From Azadirachta indica (taxonomy: Eukaryota > Streptophyta > Magnoliopsida > Sapindales > Meliaceae), in the NCBI GenBank assembly GCA_022749755.1, contig CM040443.1:8467744-8531743 (forward strand): a DNA stretch of 64,000 nucleotides. The letters are read 5' to 3'. The position numbers were made by a program, and so were the translations under genes. Numbering within the stretch: the stretch's first letter is position 1; every line of letters starts with the position of its first letter. This document shows positions 26,345 to 38,700 of the stretch, piece by piece. The notes beneath the pieces are model-generated. The model was not told the origin of the DNA. It saw only the letters and a program-made list of their open reading frames with translations, and did not search any database.

Positions 26345-27278
26345 GGAAAAATGCCCATTATCCTCTTAAGGTTTGGGTTAACTACCCAAATCTCCCCTAT
26401 AGTTTCAAAAATGTCTCTTACTCTCATGTCTTTATTTTTCTTCCAACTTTACCCTTACATAACCCAATTTGAACCACCAAATCAAACTAAACCAGAATCA
26501 ACAAATCGAACTTTTGAACTGCCAAACCGAACCATTCTTTTAATATTCAAATAAATATAATTTATATTTTTTAGTTTAAAATAATTTAGATTTAATAATT
26601 AAAATTAAACATATATAATTTATATTATTAGCTAATTATTAAATATTAATAATTATATGTAAAAGTTAAATATTTTTGAAATTTTAAAATTTTTAAAAAA
26701 TAATTTTGAACTTTTTTAAAAATTTCTAAATTAAAATTATTATTTAGTTATAATAATTAAAAAAATTATAATCATTAGAAAATTATAAAAAATATTTATA
26801 ATTAAAAATTAATTTTAAAAGTTTAAAAAAATATATATATATAACTTTCATATATAATTATTATTATTTAATTTTTAAATTCTTCTAATATAAATTTGAT
26901 TATAAATATAATTATTTTTTAAAATTTTTTTAAAAATTTTAAAAAAAATATATTTAACTTTTAATATAATTGTTATTATTTAAAAATTAGTTAATAATAT
27001 AAATTATATATTTGTATGTTAATATTAAATTATTTTAAACTAAAAAAAATATAAATTATTATATGTACATATTTGAATTTTAAAAGTATGGTTAAATTTG
27101 GCAATTCAAAGGTTTAGTTTATTGGTTTTGGTTTAGTTTGATTTGATGGTTTAAGTTAATTTATGTAAGGACAAAGTTGAAAGAAAAATGGAAATAAGGG
27201 GGTAACAAACATTTCTGAAACATTAGAGGAGAATTGAGTAGTTATCTCAAACCTTAAGAGGGTAATGGGCGTTTTCCC
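26345..27278. mobile_element. Non-autonomous long-TIR (Mutator-like) element, near-complete palindrome
   Basis: The two halves are inverted copies almost to the centre. The left end GGAAAAATGCCCATTATCC pairs with the right end (reverse complement GGGAAAACGCCCATTACCC), followed on both sides by TCTTAAGGTTTG. The element is flanked by a perfect 9-base duplication TTTTCAGAA (26336-26344 and 27279-27287). Nine-base target duplications with long terminal inverted repeats are the established signature of Mutator-like elements. There is no transposase or other coding sequence; the interior is very AT-rich. Length 934 bases. Confidence 0.85.
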
Positions 27279-27644
27279 TTTTCAGAAATAAAAAAATTGC
27301 AAACCTTGGTCTCTCTTTTCGGGAGATAGAGCCTTATGTACGCGAACGTTGTTTATTCAAGTTGCATTATGTACCAAAATATCAATCTCTCTCTTGGCTT
27401 GAAAATGAAATACCACGTCATAAATTAATGGGAGAGAAAAGACAGCTCAAGAAGAATAATCATTAATCTATTCATTCTCACTTCTAAAAGTTCACTAATA
27501 AACTTTTACAAATTCATATTATTTTGCCGTTTCTTCTTTTGTGTCAATTTCTGAAGAAAGTTAAAAAGAAAGGGATACTGGAAACAAGCTGAGAAAGCAG
27601 CCTGCAAAAGCTTTGACGCGTCGATAGATAATGAATCTTGAACC
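27279..27644. other. Intergenic, 3' flank of the CPBP-protease-like gene
   Basis: Right target duplication of the transposon followed by about 350 bases of AT-rich 3' flank. Nothing else seen. Confidence 0.5.
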
Positions 27645-30600
27645 CTATGACGCTGCTTGCAACAATTCCTTGAGATCGTATCCTTGGAGCTATATGCACC
27701 ACGGAGCAGGGAAATAAGAAATTAATTCTTGTTACTAGAAGTATGCTTGCAAGAGTAGCTATTTCATTGTTATTATAAGAGCTAACATATATTCACTGTT
27801 GAAGGATAAAAGTAAATGTAAATTATTTACCTGAAGGAATGTGAGAAGCAAAATTACACCAGAGTTCCAGAAAGCATGAATTGTGATGGGAGTTAGAAGG
27901 TTTCTCGTTTGAGCATAGGAAAATCCCAAAGCAATCCCTACATTGATGCAAAATTCTGTTAGTTTCTTCAATAATAGACAGAAGATTGACATCTACTGTA
28001 AAGCCACATGATTTGCATTTATGAATACTATCTTAGCTTAAAGTGTAATTTAGGAAACATGAACCATGTTGATTTAGATAGATTCATTACACGGAGATTT
28101 ATGCAGAAGTTTCTGCATCATTTCATGGTGTAATACCTAGCACAAACAACTGAGGGAATTCTCCTGGAGTGAGATGAGCAAGTGCAAAGACAGCAGCACT
28201 GATGATGACAGCAATTGGTGTAGGAACCCTACAGAAAAATTGTGGGAAACTGTCATTAACAATCAATAGGAACCAAGCTCAAGCCATCCTCAGATGTTGA
28301 TGCACAGAAGTTAGTCAAAAGCTGTTAGATGAGACAGGATAGTAAAGAACAGGGTATGGGAAAAGCAGGCATAAAGTACATAGACAAAGAAGTTGACAAT
28401 CAGTATTTTCAAATTCTAAACCCAAATACAGTAGGCTGAACCTTAACCCAAATACTTGGAACCAATTTTATAAACCTTTTCCCCTCATTCTACTTGGTTA
28501 ACCCGAATCTACTCTTTAGTCTGTGACATGTCTTTCCTACAAATCTTAGCCCACTACTGTCTTCTGATTTTAGAAACCTTCAAACATGACCATATTACAT
28601 GTGATAGTGAAGCACTTTGTTAACATAAATATGACAACCATTTTGGCTCACTTTCTTTCATCTTGTCCTCAGTGAAAGCAGCTTCAACCTCCTTACCCAC
28701 TTTTCTATTTCATTTCCATAAAAGATATCCACGTTATAACCACATTGTCTCATAATGCTCGTACTCTAGGTCTATCAGCATGAGTTTATGTACACATACT
28801 TTTTTGGTACATTATGGCTTTATAAGCAAGTATTTTGATTAACAAAAGCATTTCAGCGTTTCCTACCTTAAACATTTCAGTTATAACTTCAAACTTTTTA
28901 ATTCTAAAAATAGTTTCAAATACCTAATAAAAACATTACACATCCCAAAATTTTTACTCCATATCTTGGAGTTTGGATGGATTAAGAAAACAAAAACCTT
29001 TTAAGGAAAATGTGTCATCAAATCTCATGCAAGCATGCATAGAATTGATAAATAATTCCTGGACATAAAATCCTGGATTCATACACTGCAACACTGACAA
29101 ATAAACATAATAATAAGATGTTGGAGACATAAACCTACCACTTAGTGAGGGACACCATAAAAAACCCACGAAATACATTCTCCTCAAGAAGTGGAGCCAA
29201 GACACCTGTGATGCCAAGCAAGCAAGCAGTGCTGCAATGGAAATTCACATCATTAAAGTAACTTTCTCAATCCTCAAAAGAAACGGAAAAAAAATTTTCA
29301 ATCCTCAAACATTCCAGGTATAACAAAATTTTAACACTTGGACTGCACAAGAGAACATCCTTGACCTTGTTTAGTGATGCATTGACATAAAATGTAAAAA
29401 TATGTAAAGATATTTAGCTTGAAGTACCTAATGCTTGAAGATCCAATCAATGGAAGCAAGCGAACAAGGGCATCAGTCTGAAATAAAGTTACAGATTTAT
29501 TAAAGGACCTGTTATGTTGAGAAGCTCAAGAAACCTCAATCAAACGTCCAACAAAACATCAGCAATTAACTTCCTTAATTCTTTAAATAGATAGTAAACA
29601 ACACCAATTAACCTCATTGCCAAAAGAGTGAAGAGAAAAGAAGCTCTCACACTAGACTGGTTATGAACTTAATACCCACAACTGGTTAATGTAATACATC
29701 ACTTTACAGTTAGCCTAAAGTGCAAGCATAAGTAAAGTCGTATTAGCTATAGAAAAGTTAAAATAGGAGACAAAATATATGCTCCATAGCTCATCAATGA
29801 AGTCAATATAAGTCATGGACATGTAACCTGAACTTCAAATGAATATACATGGAATATTATAAAGTTTCAAGAGAATTTCGTACCTCTCTTTCTGGAGGGC
29901 TCCCATCATTAAAAATTGCCATGGCAGCTCCTGTTGCTGCAACAGCCATTACAGCACCACCAAGACCAATCCCCGCCCACAGAAGCCACCCTTTCTGCAA
30001 ATTGAAAGGTTCCCTCAAATCTGCAACAACATTACTTCAATAATGAATCAATTGAATGCTTATGTAAATCCAAAGTCCAAATAACAGTTGATAACATATT
30101 AGTATCAATAATGAACTTTTGAACATATAACACCAGTGCATAAAAACCATTCTTTCATTAGTAAAAACATAGCCTAGTTCATTATGTTGTCAGAAGGAAT
30201 ATCACCCGCTGACAAAATAACATAACCACTTCAGATAATGGACACAAGGATGAATATACAGGTTTGCCACGAGAAATACCATAGCGGTAAAAGTCATCAG
30301 CAAGCGGTTTAAAGGTATTGGAAATGCCATATAGAACTCCAAGTATAACTGCAGTGGTAATGCTGCCAAAATAATAAGTGAACAAATTCTTCAGTCAGAG
30401 CTTTCAAAGTCCCAAAGATAACTCCATAATGAGGCAATTAAACTATAATATCATTAGATTCACACATAATGAAACCTCAAATTCAACCATGAAAGCAAAC
30501 ATTTTATACACACAACAACAGCTCCAATCATTTCACAAGTTCTCGTTACCATTTCTACAAGTAGCACATTAATCAGCTTAACATAGCAAATAACCAAATA

Positions 30601-31236
30601 AATTCGGTTCATACCCTTGGTCCAGAAACAGAATCTCTGCCTTCTCATTTAAACTTAATTCTTCAATTTTAAGTCCAAAATATGGTATAGCCGCAGTCTC
30701 TACCAATCCTGTCAAAACAAAACTGCCTGAACAATATTTAAATTTCATTCCAACTCCAAAGGCAACAAAAGTCTATCTATAAAAGTATAGCTGCTAATTA
30801 GTATTAATAAAAAATTTAAACGACACCTTAATCCGCAAGCAAGTGAAGTTAAGGAAGCTGTTTGCCATCCCCAAGGAACCTCCCACCGCTTAAGCAATGG
30901 CCAGTCCAATTTACTTTCCTGTAATGTAAATAAATAAGTAAAATGAAAACCTAATAAATAAATGTGTTGAAGGTTGGAATTGGAGTTCGAGAATTGAACC
31001 TTGTCTTGAATGCTGTCGGGTTTAGAGTCCTTTCCGGCATTGAAAAAGCAAGTTGAACTGGGTCTTCGTCTTCCCTTAAAATTTCTCTTTAACTTCGTAT
31101 TAGCGAAACTCAATAGCTTGTTCGATCGGTGAAGACGAATGGCGTGAGTTTGTTTGGTCCAGTTTTTGAAAGAAGATGGTTTCGGAGAATCGGAGAAACA
31201 GTAGAAGGAAGGTTGAAGAACCAAAGAGGCGATCAT
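27645..31236 (-). CDS. CPBP (CAAX protease/Abi) family membrane protein, chloroplast-type
   Basis: Ten exons: 31236-31000, 30918-30827, 30722-30615, 30362-30260, 29994-29884, 29477-29428, 29231-29139, 28228-28137, 27937-27831, 27689-27645; 345 residues. Every junction keeps phase. The first ~75 residues are Ser/Lys/Arg-rich and acid-poor, as in a chloroplast transit peptide. Several hydrophobic segments follow. The CPBP/Abi motifs are present: EENVFR (Glu250, Glu251, Arg255), FALAH (Phe279, His283) and HAFWN (His316, Asn320), which in CAAX prenyl proteases and relatives form the intramembrane active site. The family is broad: some members cleave prenylated proteins, others have unknown substrates, so no substrate is claimed. 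The likely Arabidopsis counterpart is At1g14270 (from memory). Confidence 0.93.
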
Positions 31237-31527
31237 TGTCGAATGCTTTGTTGGTTAATTTGTCTAATTTATTCTAAATTTTTTAAACTCAAAAAAAAGT
31301 GAAAAATATTTGAAGCTAAAAGCTATGGGGAGTGGACGGGTGCGGTGCCAGTGCAGTTCCTGGTAAAGGGATAAGGCAGGAAACGGAGGGCAAAAGACCA
31401 AAAAGAGGAATTTGTTCTACATTAATGAAAATGCCTTGGCTTGGGTCTCATGACAAGTCGTTTGTCAGGAAAGAAAAAACCGAGAAGCCGACGTGTAGTT
31501 TTCTTTAAAATAAAAAATTAAATTTAT
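31237..31527. other. Promoter region of the CPBP gene
   Basis: Short region between the start codon of the minus-strand CPBP gene and a transposon. No distinct motif stood out. Confidence 0.45.
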
Positions 31528-32696
31528 GAGTTTTGACAGATCTCTCTCCTAAAGTTAAAAATTTTAACATTTAAATAAAAGGTTTAAGAAAAAACACACT
31601 TACTTCCCCTGAACTATTAGTTAACCATCCAATTTTATTTATATGATTATAATACCCTTAATTATTTTAGAATAAAGTATAAGAAATTTAATTTGTATGT
31701 AATCAAAAATAATTTTAATTTATATTTATTTAAAAATTAAAAATTTAATTAATGACAATTTAATTTGACAATTTTAGTTCACGTATATTTAATATTTATT
31801 GAAATTAAGAATTTAATTAATGATAATTTAGCTTGATAATTTTAGTTTATATTTATTTAATATTTACTCAAAATAAGAATTTAATTTTTATTCATATATC
31901 ATACTTATCCAAATCTCAAATCCTCATATGCAAAGCCGCTGCCTTTTTTACTCCTCTTTTTTGTAAATTCTCTACCAATAAACTATAATTTTTTTATTTC
32001 ACTAAATAATTTCACAGCCTTATCAATTTTACTCTTCTTATAAAAATACTTTAATACAAGATCATATTAAATCTACATTTCAATATTAATCTTATAATTC
32101 GTAAAGCAAATGTAGACTTTCGGGTTTACACAAAAAATTTGATAAAATAACGCAATGATGAAAAATTAGAAAAAATATCAACATGACTAAATTGCTAATT
32201 TTAAATATCATTAAATAAATTTTTAATTTCAATAAATATAAATTATAATTGTCATTAATCAAAATTTTAATTATTTTAATTTTTTGAACATCAAATAAAT
32301 TAAAATTGAGTATCTTAAACTTTATTTTGAAGCAATTAAGGGTATTATAGTCATTTTAAGTTAAAATATATGGTCAATTGATGGTCAATTGAAGGTCAAA
32401 GGGAGGTAAGTGTGTCTTTTTTTAAAACTTTTATTGAAATATTAAAATCACAAATTAAATTGTCATTAATTAAATTTTTAATTTTTAAATAAATATAAAT
32501 ACAAATTAAATTATTTTTTATTACATACAAATTGAATTTCTTGTACTTTACTTTGAAGTAATTAAGGGTATTATAGTTATATAAATAAAATTGGATGCTT
32601 AACTAAAGGTTCAGGGGAGGTAAGTATGTCTTTGCTTAAACTTTTTATTTAAGTGTTAAAATTTTAAATTTTAGGGAAGGTATGTGTTAAAATCCC
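31528..32696. mobile_element. Non-autonomous long-TIR (Mutator-like) element with a duplicated arm
   Basis: The left end GAGTTTTGACAGATCTCTC pairs with the reverse complement of the right end, GGGATTTTAACACATACC, followed by CTAAA, then a shared ATTTTAACAYTTAAATAAA and TACTTMCCTCCCCTGAAC block. It is flanked by a perfect 10-base duplication TTAAATTTAT (31518-31527 and 32697-32706). The right arm module (AATTAAGGGTATTATAG ... GGGAGGTAAGT) appears twice, at about 32330-32440 and 32560-32670, so three copies of the arm exist. No coding content. Length 1169 bases. Confidence 0.78.
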
Positions 32697-33054
32697 TTAA
32701 ATTTATTTAAGTAGATTTTTTGTTGAGAAGGAAAATTTATAGATAAATTTTAATTTTAATTTTAATCTTTTGGACTTCGGTATTTTGATTATGATATCTC
32801 GAGTCAAACACATTGGATATGGCCCAATTTCAGGCCCAAACTGTGGGAGAGAAGAGCACAATACAAAACTGCATGAAATTGTGAGCACGCACGCATGCTT
32901 CCATCCCATCCATGCACGCTGAAGAGCAAACGTTGTACGGTATGATTTCCGCAATCGATTCAAGAATCATACCGAAACCATTTCACGATATGAACCATCA
33001 TTGGGCCTGAATTGGTGCGCAATCACCATCATTCTTGTTGTAGTATGCTGGTAT
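32697..33054. other. Spacer between two long-TIR elements
   Basis: About 350 bases separate the two elements. The minus frame 32703-32963 is unsupported. GGCCCAA and CCCAATTTCAGGCCCAAAC motifs near 32820 resemble TCP/site-II elements but no gene start is near. Confidence 0.4.
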
Positions 33055-34009
33055 GGAGACTTTTCACATACCTCCCCTGAGGTTTCTTAAAATCACACCT
33101 ACAGAGAAAAAATGACGTAATTCGCAGACACCTCCTTTCTAACTTAACGGAATTTTGTTTTTCCGTTTACGTGGAGGGTAATATCGATATTTCAGTATAT
33201 ATAGTGTCTTGTGGATCTACAATGCTTAATTCTCTATGTCTACTTTCTTACCCACACTGAGTTGTCTCTCATAAACATAAAAAATTAGAGAAACACAAAC
33301 GTTTTACACTTTTGATTACATCTCAAATAAGATCGTTTATATTTATAATTCAATGATACTTGCGAATGAGAGAGAATGGTTGTTTGAGAGGAATATTTTT
33401 TTAGAGACACTCAGCTTTAAGCCAAGAAGTGTAAGAGAACCGAACTTGCGCTTTGGTTTCTTTTCTTATTTATTCGATCTTTCTTTAAGCAAGTGGGACG
33501 AAGTCTCATTTTTCACTTGAAATAAAATAATGGCACCATTTCTTTTCCGCTGTCATTTTGGCGGATGGTTCCTTTGTAGCAAATGGTTTTTCAAACCAAG
33601 CTACTGGGTCAAATTGAATTGGAAGTGAGAGAGGAGCGAAGATCTTTAAGATTTCATCAACAATCCCGGCGATTTACTTACTCTAACAAATTGGCTGTTT
33701 CTCTAAATCTGGTTTGATTTATGGTCTTCAACATGATTTTTATACTTTTCTCCTTTGTTGAAAGTTTATGAAAATTTAATTGATGGGAAAGAGATGTGTT
33801 GTTTCAGTTTTGAAACTAGGTTTTGAATTAGATGTCTTTGTAGCTACTTGTTATATATTTCTAGTTGATTTAGCCGAGTAGATACTGCCTACATGTTATT
33901 CGATGATATGCTAGTTTGAGATGATGGTTATAATGGTTCTTGGAATGCAATGATATTGAGGTACTATCCATAATTGTCACTTAATAAAGATGGAATATTT
34001 TATAATAGA

Positions 34010-34158
34010 AGTTGGTTGATGCAGAGACCTTTGAGGAAGAGCAAAATAACTTACTAAAGTATTTAGAGAAAGAAACAAAACACGTGCCTTTAAAGGCATA
34101 AGATAGGTGCTGATAATTTTGAGCCATTGATAATATAGGGAAGGGTGCATTTGGAGAG
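34010..34158 (+). pseudogene. Captured NDR/AGC protein-kinase exon fragment
   Basis: The plus strand reads KLVDAETFEEEQNNLLKYLE, continuing with KET; after a frameshift near 34095 it reads HKIGADNFEPL, and after another, IGKGAFGE (start of the glycine-rich ATP loop) ending at a GAG|GTATT donor at 34158. The order EEQNNLLKYLEKKET - RHKMGADDFEPL - IGKGAFGEV is typical of plant NDR (Dbf2/LATS-related) kinases. Only this piece is present: no catalytic HRD or DFG region was found. At least two frameshifts and a stop make it non-coding. It lies inside a long-TIR element and was presumably captured by it. Confidence 0.75.
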
Positions 34159-34469
34159 GTATTATTCTTTTTTAATTCAAATTATATTATATTAATAGCA
34201 TATAATTTTTCGTACATATTTTAATTTAGTGGTGAATTGCGTTTAACACGCTACTCCTATAATATTAAAATTTTTGCTAGTAAAGATTAAGATTATGAAT
34301 CAATGCTTTATTTTATAACTTTTCTTTCATCCTCTCTCTCTAGCTGAAAGGAGGGGTGGTGATTAGATGGATGAAAATTTTTTAGTGTACTTGTTGATAT
34401 ATTATGTCATTGTCTTACTGAGGTGTTTCTAATTTTTTAAAATGCATTCTATAGCATACTTCAGGTTGT

Positions 34470-34496
34470 TTATATATATATATATATATAGATATA
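34470..34496. repeat. (TA)n microsatellite
   Basis: About ten TA units followed by GATATA, inside the Pack-MULE-like element. Confidence 0.85.
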
Positions 34497-35735
34497 AGTC
34501 AACAAATTTTATCTAAAAGTAAAATAACTCTTAAATAAGCATATCTACATGCAAATTTTGTTTTGTGATTTGCCTAAGAGCTCTTTTCTCCCTGTGACAA
34601 CTTATTGCATAAAGTTTCTAGTTGGTGATGCTTTCAATATATATTTTGTCCATACATCCTTATAATTTCTTTTTTATTGAGACTTTCATGTGGTGTTGAT
34701 TTCTCTTATGGTGTTATAAACAATTTCCTGAAGCTTCTTTTCATATATTTTTTTAAAATAAACTCCAAGCAAATGCTTAAAGCAAATATATTAACAAAGG
34801 CCTAAAAATATACAATGAGGAGAAGCATATGAGTGTTTGAAGAACCATGTTAAAAACTTGATTAAAGAATAAAGAAAGAAAACCAAAATTGCAATCCAAA
34901 AAGGCAGAACCCAATAGTTGTATCAAAAATTGGCAGCAAACTAAAAAACAAATGACCGAACCCAGCAGCAGCTGAAAATCTGTAAGCCAAATTTCATTCA
35001 GTCTTTTTTGTATTAATTAGTTATCTTTTTGTGATTGTAACTTAGAGTATGTAGGGAATAAGCAACTCATGTATATGTTATGAAAAAGTTTAGGAAATCA
35101 AAAATGCTTCGCGGAGGACGACTGCAGCAACTAAAAGCAGCTCCATCTTAGATCTGATTATTGCTATAAGTATTCTTTTTATTTGTGTAAAATTAAATGA
35201 TATTGTAAGTATATTACTAACTCATTCGTACATATAAAGCATGGATTGGGATTTGAATTGTTTGTGTCCAATCCTTTAATTAACGTGGGCAAGATTTGGT
35301 ATCTTGAGGCATATGCCGTAAAGGTGTTTGATTAAATGACTGTGAGAGATGTTGTCTTATAGAATTCAATAATTGTTGCGTATAAGGATAATAAAAATCT
35401 AATGTCTGTGTATAAGTTCTTTACCATGAAGCAACAAGTTCAATTTTATACTATGAATTAGTGGGTTTTGACTTTAATTGTTGCTCAAGGTGAATGATTG
35501 TAGAAATAGTAGCAAGTCAGTTCATGGTTTTTGCTATATAACAATACACAGAAATCTGCAGCTTTTTAATTTGATAAACATAGGGGCAACATTAAGTTTT
35601 CACCAAAAATTGTTGGTAAAGTAATGGAAAAGCGAAATCCAGTTAAGTCAGAGGGGAGGTATATGTGAATTATGTCATTCTTTTTCTTTAAGTGTGATTT
35701 TGGTAAACCTTAGGGGAAGTATGTGAAAATTCCCC

Positions 35736-38700
35736 ATGCTATTATCGTCAATTGTGGACCATATTCTGTTCTTAAATGTAAAAGCCCTATGTCTGAGCCT
35801 CATAATTTTAGGAGTGGCCTCGTAGCTCATGGCTTAAATTGCTGATAGATACGTACTACTAACCATAATTGTCTTATTAGGCTTCACTTGCGAGGTCGAG
35901 TACACAAATAACAACTTCTTTTACTCTTTTCTTCCCTAGCTAGCATCTCCTATATTACATAATTGTGTTATTTTATTTTTTACATATATTTAACCCATGA
36001 TATAGACACTTCTAGGCTGAATCCAGGTTGCTTAATCGCCAATTTTAACTTTTTAATGATTGATGAGCAGCCTAATTAATTAATGTGATATTACAAAGTG
36101 GTAAAATGGAAATGGTCTTGCAAGTCCATGCTTTGTACTTGATATTTGTTATCATTTTGTTAGCCCGTTTAGATATTATAATTTTGCCAAATGTCTAGCT
36201 TATGCGTATCAGTTATGTCATCCAACACCAACCATCCCTTATCTCCTACATCATTATCATAGACTTCTCTTCTGTAATAAAATACAAGCAAAATAAAGCT
36301 GACTTTTAACGGAGCTAATTATTGAAGTAATAACGTTTAGATCCCTAAAGTTTCATACTTTCTCGACTTATAATATTGCATAGTTTCACATTAGTTTATC
36401 AAAATTTATTATTTTCAGTAATGTTTGTAAAAATGTAAAAATTAAGGAGTTGAGTGTAATTATCATCCCCATAATTATTTAAATTATTTTAAGTATCTTC
36501 ATCAAAATAAAAAAAAAAATTAAGGAGTTGAGTTTCATTGTCCCATTAATTATTGAAATTTCCTTATCACAATATATTTTAACTCTTAAGATTCTTTTCT
36601 GAGGATATTATAACTTCATCCGAAGTCCACAAGGCACCGATGAGATCTTAATCCGGAAGACGCCGAAATCAAATCTATGGAACAATTCAAAACCCAACAC
36701 AAAATCAATACACAAAGAATAAAAGATGGTTAAACAAATCTGGCACAATGTGCACAAATGTATTAAAATAAATAATTCAACACAGGGTGGGGGCCTCTCC
36801 TCCCCCATAAAGTCGCATGCCCTAGATCAGTAGAATAATGAAACGAGGAACAACGTGGTGACCATTTAAAATCTTTTGATCTAATAAGAAAGCAACATGA
36901 TCCAATCTCACTGATCAATTATTATTAAAATCATACTTTGACATATTCTATTCTAATTTGCCAGCCCCATATATTCACAATCTTGCCGTCCTGTCGGCAA
37001 CGCCTCCTCACCTTATTGCTTCTCACCGGTGAATTTCCTGCGGTTCGTACAGTCAACCATTTGACTCATTGTATGCTGTAAATATTTGTTTTCTTCTTTA
37101 AATAAAAGTTTAGTTGCAGTGAAAATGGAAATGTCGGACAATTTATTTTTCCGTCTTAATTTTTAATTTATTGAATTTATTTATTTTTGGTAAATTAAAT
37201 ATCGATTTTTTAAATTAATTGATATTTTTACACACTTTTTCTCATCGAAATTTTTTAACTTTTGATTTAATATTGAAAGTTTGATTAATTTTATTGAATC
37301 AGTTGTCAAAAATACCCGTACCTAATTAATTTATATATGTCATTATCCATATAAAACCTAATACTTCTTATTTTTCAAACATATATTTTGTTTCATGTAC
37401 CCTTTCTCTCCCTCAATTTAATAATCAATATTTTTAAACGAGGTATAGTTCAAAATAAAAAAATATTGCCTTTAATACTTTTAGTAGCATGAATTTTTTT
37501 TTTTTAAAATAGTTCGCTAACTATTCTAATTTACATGCTTATACTTTTTATATAACATTATAACGTATAATAAAATTATAAACACATTTTATGTTTATGC
37601 GTATGGGTGAAGCTTATTTTATTCATATTTATTCTAAAATTTTATTATTTATTTAACATTTAACATTTATTGGATTGCAAATATAAAGTATTAATTTTTA
37701 AACATATTTTATTTAAAAAGAATAAATACTCTAATACTTGCATTCAAATTTTAAAGAAAATAAATAAACTCTATTCAAAATTTAGAAATTATTATAAAAA
37801 TTGAAAAAAAAATCATATAAACCGGTCTTTTATTTGACAGAAATAAATAGATAATGTATTTATAATAAAAATATAAAAAATAAGCGGCTCGAAAATTACA
37901 TAATTACAAAATTGGTGGAACGTGACATCCTCTTTTGCAAGCATTTATACATTTTTCAGTTTTCATCCATATGGACAAAAATATCGAGCTGGATCCAAAG
38001 AGATTGGCGATTTTGCCGTTTCGGATCTCGCTTGAAACACACAAACACCCATAATATTATTTGCCATTTAATGCCCATGACAAAAAGCCTGCTACGTTGT
38101 CATACACTTTGACCTCAACAGTCACTTCCATCAAACCCATTGTCGGTGGCTCCTACCAATATCAATCCAACACGCATTTAACAAATTAATCAATGACATT
38201 AATTATATAAATAAGTTTAATACAAAGAAGACACAAGCTTAATAAGGTTTATGGCGATAATTAGTTCCCAAATCATGATTAGTAGACACCTTAACTGTGC
38301 CACATACAATTGGGACTGAACTAAAAAATGCAAGTGGTTTTAAGTTGTTTAACATAAAGTGATAGAAACTGTCGAGACCACGCTATTGGTTGCAACTTAC
38401 CTATCTCAAACGCCATCAAACTCTATCACAGCCGTCCGTTATCCCGACGTTCACGCTTTTAATAACATGCATGTGCATCTACAAGTGCTTACCGTCAAAA
38501 GATCTTCTTCACCGCGTCGTGGGTCCCAGCGCCAATTGCGCAATGCGCACCTTTCAGCAACTTAGCAAACGCGGCACCGTATTATTTAGAGAAAGTAAAA
38601 GATGAAGAGGAAAGAGGACCCGATGTTACTACATCATATTATTATTATTGTTTTTAATGTAAAATTTGAATATATACATATATTTTTAAAAAATCTAAAC

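Larger units (their letters stand above)
33055..35735. mobile_element. Pack-MULE-like element carrying a protein-kinase gene fragment
   Basis: Ends: left GGAGACTTTTCACATACCTC, right (reverse complement) GGGGAATTTTCACATACTTC; both continue CCCTRAGGTTT, then AAAATCACAC, and AACTTAACGG-like sequence, giving inverted repeats of about 110 bases at roughly 80% identity. Flanks match 8 of 10 bases: ATGCTGGTAT (33045-33054) and ATGCTATTAT (35736-35745). The interior is not palindromic and holds a degraded exon of an NDR/AGC-type protein kinase at about 34014-34158, listed separately. No transposase frame was found, so the element is non-autonomous. Long inverted repeats, a 9-10 base target duplication and captured host gene sequence are the definition of a Pack-MULE. 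Confidence 0.7.

Noticed and set aside
36608..36808. 66-codon minus frame starting MGEERPPPCVELF
   Set aside because: Hydrophobic chance frame in an AT-rich gap with no splice partners or family match.
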